Below, piece by piece: positions 36,775 to 49,454 of a stretch of 64,000 bases of DNA. Location: contig VZSR01003807.1 in assembly GCA_013398615.1 (NCBI GenBank), positions 8,783,289 through 8,847,288 on the forward strand, given 5' to 3'. The number at the start of each line of letters is the position of its first letter. Positions within the stretch are counted from its first letter, which is position 1. Position numbers and translations under genes: made by a program. A model generated the notes under the pieces. The model had not been told where the DNA came from and ran no database searches. It saw only the letters and a list, made by a program, of their open reading frames with translations. Origin of the DNA: Brachypodius melanocephalos (Eukaryota; Chordata; Aves; Passeriformes; Pycnonotidae).

Positions 36775-39700
36775 TAGCCCGGTAAGTTTATAGGAAAATA
36801 GGGTGAGAGTTTTCTCTTCAATTAATACCAAACCTCACAAGTTTTAGGCAATTTTGACTCTGAACTGGGTAGCTCAAGCTTGACACTGAACCTGGTGCAG
36901 GTTGAAATCGATGTTGGCAGCTTATTGACACTTCTGCATTTCAGTGAATTAAATGAACCTTACTGTGTTCACAGGACAGAAAAGGAGTTAAACTGAGTAT
37001 TTTCAGGGTAATAATTTAGAATTTGAAACACTTCTGCAGTGAAAATTAATCCAGTTTTCCTTTTAGCAGAGTATAGTTTGGATTTGAGGAATAAAGGAGC
37101 ATAGCTATGGTAAGCAATAATTTAGTTCTCTGATACACAAAGTTGCTCAGTGAGTCATTGAAGCAGATCCCACCAGTGACTAATGTGCATTGATTTAAGT
37201 GGATTTCATTATCTCATTATGAGGTTTTTTTGGTGACTGTGATGGTACACTTCTTCATTGCCTTAACTCAAAGTTTGAGGGAATTCCTTGTGATAAATCT
37301 GGACTTGTAGGTAAACATGCAGCAGTAAGCAAGAAGACCTCACCCTTCTGCAATTATGTTAGATACTTTGTTTTACTGCCAAGTTCAATCGAGTAGAGTA
37401 ACAAAATAACATAGTTTACAGCTGAGATAAGTAACTTACTATTTACAAGTATGCTTGTCAAGCAAGTCAGAAGACGAGGTTCTTAAGACTTAAATTCTCC
37501 TGTTCCCATCTTGTTTATGCTAAGCTTTTATCTGGATTAAATTTTGGCTTGCAAATGACAAAATTATTAGCCTTTAATTGACTATATTTAATTCACTTCT
37601 TCAGTATTCACTTCAGTATTTATCTTTGTGACCTGCAAATTGAAGTCTCTGTACCCAAATGGTGTTACCCAGAGAGATATCTGTTTTCTCACACCTTGCA
37701 CAACAGGAACACAGAGTGGGATCTGAGAATATGTAAAATGTCAAAACATGTCTGTAGACATTCCAAAGGTATATCTCTGTATTACTTAGGATCTTGATGT
37801 TGTTGTGCAGGCAGGAGTTGAGTCCGAAAGAACCCCACCTGCTTTAAGCTTAGCTTGGCAAATTAATTTATTACAGATTATATATTTTTAACTCCACATG
37901 GTAATGAGTGGTAATATTAGGTAACCTTCGATCTCTGTCCTTGATTTGCTGTCTGATCTAAGTTTGTTTGCAAATAAAGTGAATTCATCATATACTTTGC
38001 AGGCATGTGATGGATTAGGTATTGGAGAAATTAAATGTGTTGTCAGAATTAATAAGGGAAGATATGAAGTAATGAAAATGTCTCCATCTCAAAGAACCAA
38101 AGTCTGTGGACATTTGAATATGTGGTTTCTGCCTGTCTACAGAAGGGTCTGTTGCAAAATTTACATTCATTTTTGGGTTTGAATTTTGAACACTCCAGGG
38201 CTTTCAGGTAGGGCCCTTCTCCAGGGAAAATAAAACTTAACCACAGCCACCAGCCCAAAACCGAACCATCAAGTAACCCGAACCCAGCTGAGTGAGGTTA
38301 GAAAGAGTTTGGTTAAGTGCTTTGTTTTGTTGCCTTTGGCTAGAAAAAGAAGTGGGAGTGAGAGATGCCTTTTTAGATCTTTCTGACCTAGGTTAAATTA
38401 GGACACTAAAAGTCTTGTGAGGAAGTTTCAAGGGCTGATTGGATTACTCAGATCCCAGCCCAGCCTGTGGAGATGAGCCCAAAGTTCCAGATGGTTTTTG
38501 AATTAGAAAGGGAGAGCTCTTACGAGGTCTGCATTATGTCTACATAATACCTCCCCTAGTTCCTCATGAATAAGCCCATCCAAAAGATACTCATCAACAT
38601 CCCTAAGACACATAGGCTTCTTAATCTGGTTAGCCTGTTTGAATGGGACAAACATTTCCAGAGCCGGACAGCCTGTGGCCTTGCTATCAGTTACCTGTTC
38701 AAGGAGGAGAAATTGGGATCCTCTTAATATTTCAGCACAGAGATTGTTCTCTTTTCCAGTAGCTCCTCACTATATTAAAAAATTCTTTGTGTCATTGGAA
38801 GTCAATCTGGTTCACCCTTTTCATCACATAACAGCAAGGGGTTTTTTTTGGAGGAAAAGTTTGCGTTTTTGTATTTTTTCTAAGTGTTGTTACATGTAAA
38901 CTTTAATAACAGACTTTGTTTGAAAAGTATGATGTACTTCCTGCCATTCATGCTCCTTTTTTAGCTTTAATGCCACATTTACAGAAAAATGAAAGCCAGA
39001 ATGTAACACTGATAGATGCACCTGCCCTCATATGCTAACAAAATGCATCATTTTTTTTCATTTATGCATGCTTCAGGAGGACTCAAACAAAACCTAGCAA
39101 AGCAAACGAAAAACCTACATGTGCTTAACACACAAAGTCTTAACCTAACACTGACCTACACACATTCATTTTTTAGTACAGACTTGGGATTCAGTTAACT
39201 GAAGATGTCCCTTTAAAAGTTGCTAAATGATGTGTGACCCATTCTGCCACCCCACCTTCTTTTGCTTGATTAGAAAAGGGAAAGGATGTACTGAAGATAA
39301 CACTGAGGATACTTTCCAAATGACCAGAGGAAAAGAAAGAAGGAGAAGGGACCATTAAAATGATAAATGAAAGTTGGGTTTGCTGTTATTACAGGTTATG
39401 TTGTTTTTTCCTCAAGGGGAGTGAAGGAGGAGGGGATGCACTGTTTCCTGTTGCAGAAACTGTAATCAGCTATGGAACATTTGCAGTTTTGGGAAGAAAA
39501 GGTCCTGGCTGCTGTACAAAGATTGAAGTGGCAAAGCAAAGGTTCACAATGAAATGATAATGAGATTGTGACAAAACAGAAAATAGCATGCCATTTCCTA
39601 AGAAATTGGAGGAGGCTTAATAAAAAATGCCAAAATATTGGTTTACATAAAGATGAGTGATAGTCCAAATTGTGATAAGAAACACATCTAAATTCATCTT

Positions 39701-42700
39701 AAATTTGGATTTAATATATTCCTCTTCCTGTTATTATGGCTAATATTCTGTTACTTAAGTGGTCTTTGAAACCTTAATTTCTCCAGAACTTGTAATAGGA
39801 TTTTTCAGTATATAAGTGAGATTATCAGCATAATTCTTAAATTCTGTATTCTCTTTCAAACAGTATTAAAAAGAATATCTTTTGGGATGGGGAGGAAACT
39901 GCATGACTAGTGTTCTTCAAGATGCCAACAATTGTGCAGGAACTTCATGAGTTGGAAACTCAGCTGTTACAAGCCACCATCACTTCAAGTGATGTTCAAA
40001 GAAGAGGAAACTCCAAAGGCAGGTCACTAGAAAGGTGTTTTCTCAGAACCTCTCCCACCAGCCAGAGAAGCACAAGTACCTCCTCTGTAATCAGAGCTTT
40101 GCTTTCGTTTTGTGCGTTTGTGCATGTGGTTGGAGAACAAATTTTTTACTCAAAAGCAGAAAATTTTAAAGTTTTTCTGCTATACTTCTAATTTTGTGCT
40201 TTTCTCTGATGTGTTCCGGGTCCCTCTCTCTTTCTCACAGCTTCTGCCTAATTGAAAAAAAGTTTACCCCTCTAAAGAGAAATAATTCAGTTGCAACCTA
40301 TATGAACAATGACAGCTAACAGAGGGCACTTGATCTCTAAAAACAAATTTTATCAGAAGTCAAGGAACAAAGAATATTTTAGATGTAAGAGAAGCAAGTT
40401 TAAACAAAGTGTTTAAAACACAACTTTTTTGGATTTCATATAGTCTGAGGAAGTATCATGAGGATTTCTGCATTTACAAGATTTCAGTACAATGCTTTTT
40501 TATCTGTAGATATGATATAATGCAAGGTCTTCCTTCTTCAGTCTTCTTAGTTGCAGTGACCAGTGTATATTCAGATGATAAAATTGACATAATCTTACTA
40601 TTTCTGGACCAATCCTGTTCATTAGTTTCTTACACCAGCCAGTTAGTTTCTTAACACAGATGACTGAGATGTAGAACTGGGGTATTTATTCATCTGACTT
40701 CCTTGATCCTTCTGCACTAGACTGGAAGCTTTTAAGTGACATCCTTCCACATGGGCTTCTGGTGGTTTGTGAATTTTCTCAGGCCTTTCTTCAAAACTTC
40801 AGTGGTTTCTTTCTGGAGGCTATTTGGACTACAAGGTGAAATGTATCCAGAAAGCCCAGACAGTGCAGAGAGAAGAGGTTTTCTGTTCTTCTGGTTGACA
40901 AGTACTTTCTCCAAAATTAAAATTTAAAATATTAAGTTGGTCGTTAAGTTTTAGATCACCTGTGTTAGTTCATCTACCCATACTAATGCTGCTGTTGTCC
41001 TTTGGACACTATGACAAATCTGTAATGTAAAAAGATACTAGGAAGGCACAGCAGTTTTTTTGTAGCATCAGTGCTATGCACTCTTCTGTGTAAGAAAAAT
41101 TCATCAACCAAGCATGCAATGAATATGCCAAACAAGACTTCAGGAAAGGTGATCTAAATGCGTGGAATAGTTTTACATTCAAAAAGAAAAAAAAAAAAAA
41201 CCGGACAAACACCAGTAATTCCTCCTAAGTCAATTCCATACCTCTCAGGCTCACAAAGAGAAGTTTTCTAACCAGGTGTCAAGCCAGGAACCAGTGCGGA
41301 AAATTGTAGGACCAGACACAAATTGTTTCCCAGAGTCCTCACTGTTTGCAAACTGTCCAGACCTTAAATTACAGGACTCACCCTCTTACCTTATCCAGAT
41401 ATCCCAGCACTTTCCCACCAATCCTGCCTGGCTCTTCAGGCATACAGCGGCTGTGTATGAAATGCCTTTGCATTGAAATGCCTTCCCCTCTGAAGAGGGG
41501 AAAGGGTATTATAAATTGTATGAGTCAAAGGCAGCTGCTGGAGGACCTGATTTATTCTACATCCTATAGGAAAGAAGAGGAAAAAAACATTTCCCTTTTC
41601 TGAATCAGTTCATTTTTGAAAATTAATAAACCCTTTCTTTATCCACTCATGCTGCTGGGTGATCTGTTTTTATTGTACGCTGAGGTGCGATAAAATAACA
41701 AAAGGCAGTACTGTGAAGAAAAACTCAGAGGCTTTATTTGAATGCATAACAGAGTTTGTTTACTTTGAAAGAACAGTAACAATGTAATGAATGTCTGGTG
41801 CAGAGTTAAGTACATCCTTGTCCAAATTTGATTTATGTGATCATTTCTGGATGTTAACTCGACCATTGTTAGCATAACCTCCATCATTTTTATATTCGTG
41901 CTGCCTGTGGGCACATGCTAGCACAGCAGTGTGAAAGAAATATGAAATAAAACTCGTAGCAGTTCCCAGTGCAGGAAGACGCTTTTCCTGAAATAACAGA
42001 GGTTGGTGTGTAGTGAGCCATAGATCAATTTAAGGCGAGAAGATCAGTGTAACTGGAGGAGCTGTGTTGGGAGAAAGAAGGCAGCCATTGATTTCTGCAG
42101 CTTATTAACCTCTTGAGGGCCATGTGCAGTAGTAATGCAGACATCATCCATGGTCTGCTGGTGTGTGTGTGCGTGATGTGGCTATCAAATTACCTGAAGA
42201 AAAATGCAGCCACTTGGGTTGCCTGCTAAAACACAGGAGATACGCTGTGAGCTCAGGCTGCCCGAGCTTTTGAAGGCAGAAGTTGCGCTTTGTGAGGAAT
42301 GCTTGTACGAACACTTCTATAAACATGTATGTAATTCATACAAGATGTCTGTGTAATTCATACAATAACTTCCTTCAGTTTCTGCAACCCCTGTGCTAGG
42401 CAGTAACTCCATAGCATAAGAATGGGCATCTTTTAAGAGATGGAGGGTTTTTTAGGTAAGCAAAACATTCAGAAGTTGCCACAATGAGTAAAGTTAAACA
42501 CAGTTCTTGAGGGAAGTTTTATGGGTATAAACAAAAGACGTTCTTGTTATTCTTTCATGATCATTTCAAAATTGCACATAATTACTAAATCCTTCCCATG
42601 TGAGCTTTGCAGATCATGGTCTTCAACCAGATGCTATAGTATATGTTTCAGTACCCATAGTTTCACAGCTGAAGTTCAGGGATATCTGCAGTAGTATTTT

Positions 42701-45700
42701 TGATTCATTTATTCTGTAATTCAATTTCACCTGGAGGCAGTATATGACTTATATCACCTGTCATCATCAAAATTTTATATTTATTATTTAAATTGAAATT
42801 TACAGTTGTCAATAAAGTAGTACGTTCAGCATTTTACTGTAAGTCATTCACATATTCACCCTTAATTCCATCTTAAAACTCTAAAATCTTGATTTTGTGT
42901 CAGCTGGTGGATTCCATATGCTGGGAATCTTTGCTCCTGGGAGATTCAGATGCAACTGCTGAGCTGAGGGCAGAATTTGAGTGTTCACTTCTGGCTGCAT
43001 CTCCTTTTGCTCTTCTGTTCTAATTAACCTTTTTCTCTCAACTTCATAGAGTTATGCTTTTCTTTTTTTGTTTGGCACTGATCTTGGAAGGGGAAAGAGA
43101 AAATGCTGATGAGATTATACTTGTTTGGGGCATGTTGTGCTCAGAGAAGGGCAGGTTCTTAGTCCAATTTTATGCAAGACACCATCATAATAAAGTACAT
43201 TATTGTGAATGTCACAGTAATCTAAGATGGGTTATAGAAATCAGCTGATAAGTCCTGTGATTCAAGGCAAATCAGTTACTACTGAAATGACCCAAGGAGT
43301 GTGATTTTAGCATGGCATTCTTTTAAGTTGACTTTATCCAGAGTTTGCATGTGGATAGCCTGCAGTGCTGGATTCAGGCTGTTGTGTGAAGAGCCCAGTT
43401 TTGAAAATACATTTGCTACAATTCTTGATCAATATTATGAACTTCTTCCCTTACGAATGAAAATACAGAACTACAGATTATTGGGGGTAGTCATTTTAGT
43501 ATAATATATTAGAATACAGCACTCACCTGAAGCATCAAGTCAGGTTTCAGGGGCACTGTCTGCTAATGACTAAATTTGAATTGAGACCCATGACAACCAT
43601 ACAGAGCAATGGGCAGCAAGTTTGATGGTTCAATTCAGAAAATATATTTCATTGTAAGAAGTTACTTGTTTCCATCTGATGTGTTTGTACTTTGGCAAGT
43701 ATTATTTATGCTACTGAAATCATCTGGTAACCCAAAGGATAAAATAACCACTTCTTCATAATCCAGTGTACAGCTGCTTGTTGGGACTCAGGCCAAACCT
43801 TCACCTTCGGATCATCCACAGCAACTCTACGTGTGAGTTTTATAGACAGTTTAAGACAGCGTAGGTGGTGATTTCAGTCATCTGTCTTGAACTGAAAAAA
43901 CAGATATTAACTTAGATAAAAATTAGTGAGAGTGCCTTCTAATTTTTAATGTAAAACAGTGAAGTTTTTTGTACTTTGAAATTTAAACTTGTTACCTGAA
44001 AGTAGTGACAGTTTGTGGGCTAAGATGGAACTAGGAGAGTTGGAAAGTCAAGAAACAGGTAACACAAGTGTAAAAAGTGAATTTATTTTAAGAGTGTTTT
44101 GTTATCCAGGAATTAAACTGAATGCCAGCCATTTCGTAGCAGCCCTGTGTAAATGAAAAGAAATAAGGAAACACATCTACTGATTCCTCCATGTGTTGCT
44201 GCCACTGGGTAACTGTTCTCACCTACATTAGTCACTCCTTCAACAGGCCATGAAATTGTTCCAGCTTTTAAAATGTGTGAGAAAATCAAGGCAGGTGCTG
44301 GCACATCATAAATGAAAACCTGACGTTCAGGCTGGTACAGTAGTGGTGTTGTTACTGTTTCCATTCTGGAAACCACATGGTTTGTCAAGTTGCAATGAAG
44401 TTATTTTGTGCTTTTACATTATTAAAACTCAGTGAGGTCCTTTGGCTGTGCTTGAGGACCATGAGGACTACTGGTGTTGGAAGTTATATTGATACTCAGT
44501 GTGTAAGGATGGCTTTTTTGATGTTATTACTGAGTTTGTGCTGTTCAGTAGCTGTTGGATTACTTAATAGGGAAGAAACTTGCTGCAGAGGGTGCTTGCA
44601 CATCTGCTGTCAAAAAAATCAAATCCTGAACCATCCATGATCCAAAAAAACCCTTAGCAACTTCACTGAAAGTACTCTCAGAATATTACCACACAGAAAC
44701 AGCAGACAAAGTGATATTTTAATTGCACAGTAGAGCAAACATTCAGTGTTTTTTCATAAAAAGAGATGGAAAAATAAAGAATAGAGAGAGTCAGCTTCAG
44801 TGTGTGGATATTTTTTGTGAGCTCTTATTTAAACCTGAAATTCAGTGAATTGCTGTGGAGCTTCTTTTCTCAACAAATCATTACATTCTCTCAGAGGACT
44901 GTTTAATCTTCAGTTTCTTGCAAGGTTTGTCTTACAAATAAAACTGTATTGAATCTTGCTGCCTTTGACCAACTGTCCAGTTTCCGTCATCCCTTTTTTT
45001 CCGAAATCTATACTGGATTGCAAAATTAAAACACCACAACTGAGTCTGAGGTTCTGTCAAAAGTTCAGATGAAATTATCTAAACCATTATGAGTTTTAGA
45101 AAGCCTCCATATTTTTCTTACTAACAATAAGGTAATTTAGTTACTCTAATTAGTGATGTAATCACTGTATAAAAACTGCCTTGGTTTTTGTGTCACATTT
45201 AGCCCTATATGAAAATCTCCTAATACAGCATTAGGGAATTAGAATTATCCTGGTACTGAGTGAAAAGAACATATTCTGTTGTGTAACCAGAAGTGCATGA
45301 ATTGTCTAAATATACCTGCTTTCCTCATTGCAGAGCTAAAATATTTTCTTCATTTATAATTTGCTTTAATATGTAGAAAAGACAGCAGACAATGCAGTAG
45401 GATTATTAACCTATTCTTATTTCTTTCTCTCTTTCATTTCATTTTCCAAAAATGGGTCACACATTTGTGTTTTCAAATTGTATTTTGAGTTCTCTTTTAG
45501 TGTCACTTTTTTGATTGTATACCCAAGGTCACCTTGTACCTCTAGTGCTGTGCAATTTTTAATATGTTCCAATGACACTCCGGTGAGGTAGCAAGGTAAT
45601 GTCATTTTCAGGTGTATAGTTAGGGAGCAGAGGCAGAGAGGGTAAGAGCAGCAACTCTGCCTAGTCATTTGGGCTCCCTCTAACACCTACAATCAGGAGA

Positions 45701-46008
45701 TGTATGAACCCCTTCTCCCCAGTGACTGAGCTGGGACACATTAAAGGCTGTGGCAGGCATTGTACTGAACTCAGATCTTCCAAAACCCAATAGTATTCTC
45801 TTTCTTGGAACATAGTTCTTTTCTAAAATAAACAAATATATTATGCTGATGTGATTTGAATACTGCTCCTTCATGTGGCTTGGCAACAAGCATGAACTTC
45901 ATGATTTTTGTATTACTATTTTAAAGTGTTTGATATTTCTGGTATTAAACTGTTAATGTCATCCACCGTCTCAGGTTTTACGGTTTCTGTACTGATTGCT
46001 TTTCACAG

Positions 46009-46160
46009 ATACCACACTCTCAGGGGAAATTGGCACCAAGAAAAAAGTGAAAAGACTGTTAAGTTTCCAGAGATATTTTCATGCATCCCGATTACTGCGT
46101 GGAATTGTACCACAAGCCTCTCTGTACCTACTGGATGAAGATTACCTTGGGCAGGCAAGG
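46009..46160 (+). CDS. PDE7B: PDE7B coding exon 3: start of the helical region
   Basis: This 152-bp exon follows TTTTCACAG and ends in AGG before GTAAGG. It enters in phase 1 (the joined codon is AAT, Asn) and leaves in phase 0. The product covers about residues 57-106: TTLSGEIGTKKKVKRLLSFQ, then RYFHASRLLRGIVPQ, then ASLYLLDEDYLGQAR. It is nearly identical to mammalian PDE7B and clearly unlike PDE7A, which separates the paralogues. It joins the basic KKKVKRLL segment to the first helices packing on the catalytic domain. The ATG-initiated frame at 45996-46226 contains this exon but runs past the donor, so it is not a separate gene. Confidence 0.97.
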
Positions 46161-47415
46161 GTAAGGCAGGTCTCCGTATCTCCATTTCTTTTAATATTAC
46201 TTCAGAGAATGTCAGTTCTGATTTAGTCTTCAGATAACCAAGTTCATGGCTGATCTTTCTTAAATGACCCATGTGCCTACCTCACAACAAACAGATTGTC
46301 CATTCCTCATTTGTGGTTACAGCCTTGAAGGCTTAGGTCTCACAGCAACAAAATATGTTGCTGAATCTATTCAGCATTTCCAGATTCCAGCAACTGAAAT
46401 TATAATATGGATTTATTAAAGAATGAAGGATTTCACGTTAAGTTACTGATTTAAGTGCAGCCCTGACACAGCATTTAGTTCATCTCCTTGAAAAAAGACA
46501 GATGTCTCTCATCTGGTATGGAACAGCTATCAGGCAACCCACCATAGCTCTCCATAGTGGCAAAGGCTAGGAAACATGGAACATTGATTGCAAACTTCAC
46601 GATGATGAAAATATAATTATTTTTCAGCTCTCACGCTTACTTTGACTGGTATTTTCTAGCAAAGCTTGCACAGTTGATTGTATTAGGATTATATACCTAA
46701 GCATTTTTTATTCTCTTCTGGAGGAGATTATATGACAGGTGTTAGAAAGCAATTAAGAATCCAGAACTGTTTGAATGTAGACAAGAGACAGGAGTGCATG
46801 TATATTTCATTCTCACATACATCAGTGTAGGTCATAGGGGAGTCCAGCATCAGTCTCCTGATTGAACTGATGTAGCTGCAAAAACACTACATCTGTTGGT
46901 AAGGATGGATTCTTCTGCATATCTCCATGGGCTTACCAGTAGCACAGTAGTTACAAACAGTAGTTTATAAAAGCTATTCCTGTGTACTGCTTTATTTAGC
47001 ACATTGTAAATCATACTCATCATGAGAGCTAAGATTTTAAAACCCTGTATTAAAAACCTAAGAGAATTTGGGCACATGAAGAAACAATAAAGAAGAAACA
47101 AAAAAATTATGCACTAAAAGGGAATATTTTCGTAATATTTTAGTTTATATTATTCCTTGTATTGAGTTCCATTTAGAAGGTATTTTTAGTGTTCTGTTCA
47201 AAACCTCAGTTAAAATTCCAAGTGATATTTTATGCAGTACAGCTACATGAGCCTGATTTCTGATACTTCAAATACAACCTCTGTAGGTTTCTTGAAAAAA
47301 ACTTCAAAGCTGCAGTAACAAAACCTGTGACTGGTTAATGTGGAATAGTAATTAAAATTTGCTTTACAGTGTGACATACCAGTCATTGGCCTTTTTTACT
47401 TTTTTTTTTTCCCAG
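46161..47415 (+). other. PDE7B: PDE7B intron 3-4
   Basis: A 1.26-kb phase-0 intron, donor GTAAGG and acceptor with a long T tract ending CCCAG. No repeat or RNA gene recognised inside. Confidence 0.9.
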
Positions 47416-47479
47416 CATATGCTGTCCAAAGTGGGAATGTGGGATTTTGACATTTTCTTGTTTGATCGCTTGACAAATG
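47416..47479 (+). CDS. PDE7B: PDE7B coding exon 4: WDFDIFLFDRLTN segment
   Basis: A 64-bp exon, phase 0 in and phase 1 out, bounded by TTTCCCAG and GTAAGTG. It encodes HMLSKVGMWDFDIFLFDRLT plus Asn, about residues 107-127, then the first base of a split Gly codon. The segment matches mammalian PDE7B; the family-wide W-x-F-D-x-F motif marks the start of the catalytic domain. It is far too short for an ORF scan and was found by matching the protein across splice sites. Confidence 0.97.
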
Positions 47480-49054
47480 GTAAGTGAATTTTTTAAGGCT
47501 TTATGTTACTATCTCTCGTATATGAATATATTTCAAAAAATCCCTAATTAACTGTTTGTTAAATGTTTCCAGTTCAGACTACTGAAGAAAAATTGGCCAC
47601 ATTTACTCTAGTAAAATCATATCCTGGAGATTTTTCAGGCTTTTCCTGAACTGTAGGGTAATGTTTAAAGTGAGATTTATATTAATCTGATCTCCTACAT
47701 TTGTTGTTGTCACCTTTTCAGGGAGGCGTTTCTGTTTCATTTACCTGCAAAACTCCCACGGTACTTTAAATATACCTGTTAGATACATTGGTCAATACAT
47801 CCAGATCTCCATAATCAGTCAATTTCTATCAATACTAAAGACATTGGAGTGAAGATACCCTTGCTTCTGTTCAGCAGCAAAAATTAGGAAATTTATTAAG
47901 AGAGTAAAAATCCGCAAAATGTTTTCTCGAAATACATGCCTGTAAAACCATCCCCCTTCCTCACAAATATCCAGGCAATACCTCTTGATCAGGTAACTGC
48001 TGAAGAGGATCATGATTGCACCTTTCCCCTTTCTGTACTGCTCAGAGAACTGAGATCCCTCATTCCTCAACCCCAGTCTAATTAGGTTTGGTGGGGACAA
48101 AAGATGTAGAAAAAAGTTAGCTAGAAGGTTATTCAGCTGAGTGACTGGCAGTGAAGAGTGAAAGGGATTGCAAATTGCCTGGGAAGCAAAAGCATAGTTC
48201 TTCTTAATTATCTTTCTGTGCCCCTGCTCAGTAGTCAAGACCAAGTCAGTTTCCATGTGTTCTTCATACAGGTATTTGTTTTCCTTCCTGAGTTACATTA
48301 AATAAGAAAAGGCTCCCTTCAGACTTTGTTTATGTGTAGTATGGGTTGGTTGGTTGGGTTGGGTTTTTTCCTAGCTTTTATGGAAACAGTGCCGCTGAAT
48401 TAAGCAGTGCAAACTTTTTTAATAACTGTGTTTATGTATAGCTGATCATGTAATACTAGTAAGACTCAATTTTGCCAGTGTTCCCAGTATGGGATTTATA
48501 GTAAGGCCAGTGCAACATTACAGTGGGACTTGAGACTGTGAATGCTGCAACTCATTTTTCCTGTCTGTATCATTGTTACGAGATGCAGTTGTAGCTAAAC
48601 TAGGTTACATGGGTTAATTACATGTTTGTACAGCTATATGCAAAATAAAAAATAAATTCCAAACTCCTGATTTTTAGTAATTAATTAATTAGTACAGTAT
48701 GGCAAACCAAAGTGGCATAAAAACCACTCTTGTTTCTGTTGTTTCTCAAGATAGACCTGAATTATGAAGATGATGTCGCTCTCAGACAAGTCTGTCAAAA
48801 GATTTTGTTAAAACCATGTCAGTTTGCCTTCTTCCAGTTAAAAGTTTGCCTGTCATGTTGAAACAGCAAATGTGACTTTATGGCATCTAGACACAAGAAT
48901 GGCACTCTATTGGTACAACCTTTCCCTCAAGTCTCGATTATATATTTAAGTAATTCGTATGTATAAGTGACTTCTGTGTACATGAGAGTCATCTAAGCTC
49001 ATTTCATTGGAGATGGGGTGATAGGAGCTGACTAATAGGAAATTATCCAGATTT
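47480..49054 (+). other. PDE7B: PDE7B intron 4-5, part upstream of the solo LTR
   Basis: The intron runs 47480-49454 in phase 1. This part has no exon. It includes a 145-residue open frame on the minus strand (47819-48256) that resembles no protein I recognise, and a GGTT-rich low-complexity patch (48343-48369). Confidence 0.85.
48343..48369. repeat. (GGTT)n low-complexity tract
   Basis: GGGTTGGTTGGTTGGGTTGG followed by GTTTTTT. It is the opposite-strand form of the A/C-rich tracts elsewhere in the window. Confidence 0.8.
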
Positions 49055-49060
49055 TTAGCC
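49055..49060. repeat. target-site duplication, left copy (TTAGCC)
   Basis: Directly adjoins the TGT end of the LTR at 49061 and is identical to 49388-49393. Confidence 0.9.
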
Positions 49061-49147
49061 TGTCACAATAGGACATGAAAGAAAGATGCTTGACTCCAGT
49101 CAGCAGGCAGAAGAGAATTAGAAGCCTTTATTGTCTAATTCCTGACA

Positions 49148-49156
49148 CCTTTTATA
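49148..49156 (-). promoter_or_regulatory. LTR TATA box (minus strand)
   Basis: TATAAAAGG on the minus strand, about 60 bp downstream of a CCAAT box and 15 bp upstream of AATAAA. It fits the promoter of the solo LTR and would drive transcription antisense to PDE7B if active. Confidence 0.65.
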
Positions 49157-49312
49157 AGGTGTTCTGATACAGACTAACAGGCTTGGTGAATAGAAACAAC
49201 ACCTCCCCAGTCCCATTGGTTAAACTAAAGAAATGACAAAACACCATCTGCAGAAGGTTGTTTTGAGAACCTGCTGGTTGTTTTTCTGAATTTGTTTTGA
49301 GAGAAGTTAGTT

Positions 49313-49346
49313 GTTGCTGGTTTTTCCCTTGGGAAAAACCAGCAAC
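49313..49346. repeat. perfect 16-bp inverted repeat with 2-nt centre, inside LTR U3
   Basis: GTTGCTGGTTTTTCCC, then TT, then its exact reverse complement. The stem is perfect over 16 pairs and stops at the next base on both sides. Confidence 0.93.
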
Positions 49347-49387
49347 TGCCTAGCAGGCAAAAAGTCTCTCAGAAAATCATGTCCACA

Positions 49388-49393
49388 TTAGCC
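49388..49393. repeat. target-site duplication, right copy (TTAGCC)
   Basis: Directly adjoins the CA end of the LTR at 49387 and is identical to 49055-49060. Confidence 0.9.
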
Positions 49394-49454
49394 TTGCTTG
49401 GTTTGTAAAGGGAGTGTAAAATGGAATCTAAGAGTTGTTCCTCTCTGTTTTTAG

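Larger units (their letters stand above)
33136..46008 (+). other. PDE7B: PDE7B intron between coding exons 2 and 3
   Basis: A 12.9-kb phase-1 intron, with donor GTAAGT and acceptor TTTCACAG. It contains a G-rich purine tract (34088-34210), an 89-bp palindrome (34629-34717) and a candidate solo LTR (36212-36774), described separately. The rest (33136-34087, 34718-36204 and 36783-46008) has no exon, RNA gene or repeat family that I recognise beyond short homopolymers such as A14 near 41186-41200. A small direct repeat of GTAATTCATACAA lies near 42330-42365. Confidence 0.85.
49061..49387 (-). mobile_element. solo LTR of an endogenous retrovirus, 327 bp
   Basis: The ends are TGTCACA and GTCCACA (TG...CA), flanked by perfect 6-bp duplications TTAGCC. 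Read on the minus strand, the parts come in promoter order: a CCAAT box (49219-49215), TATAAAAGG (49156-49148), AATAAA (49132-49127), then a short U5. TATA and AATAAA are only about 15 bp apart, so R must be short or the signal lies at the transcript start. The U3 contains a perfect 34-bp palindrome (49313-49346). No internal retroviral genes remain. The element lies in the PDE7B intron with its right end 67 bp before the next exon, in antisense orientation, so its poly(A) signal does not face PDE7B transcription. Confidence 0.92.
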
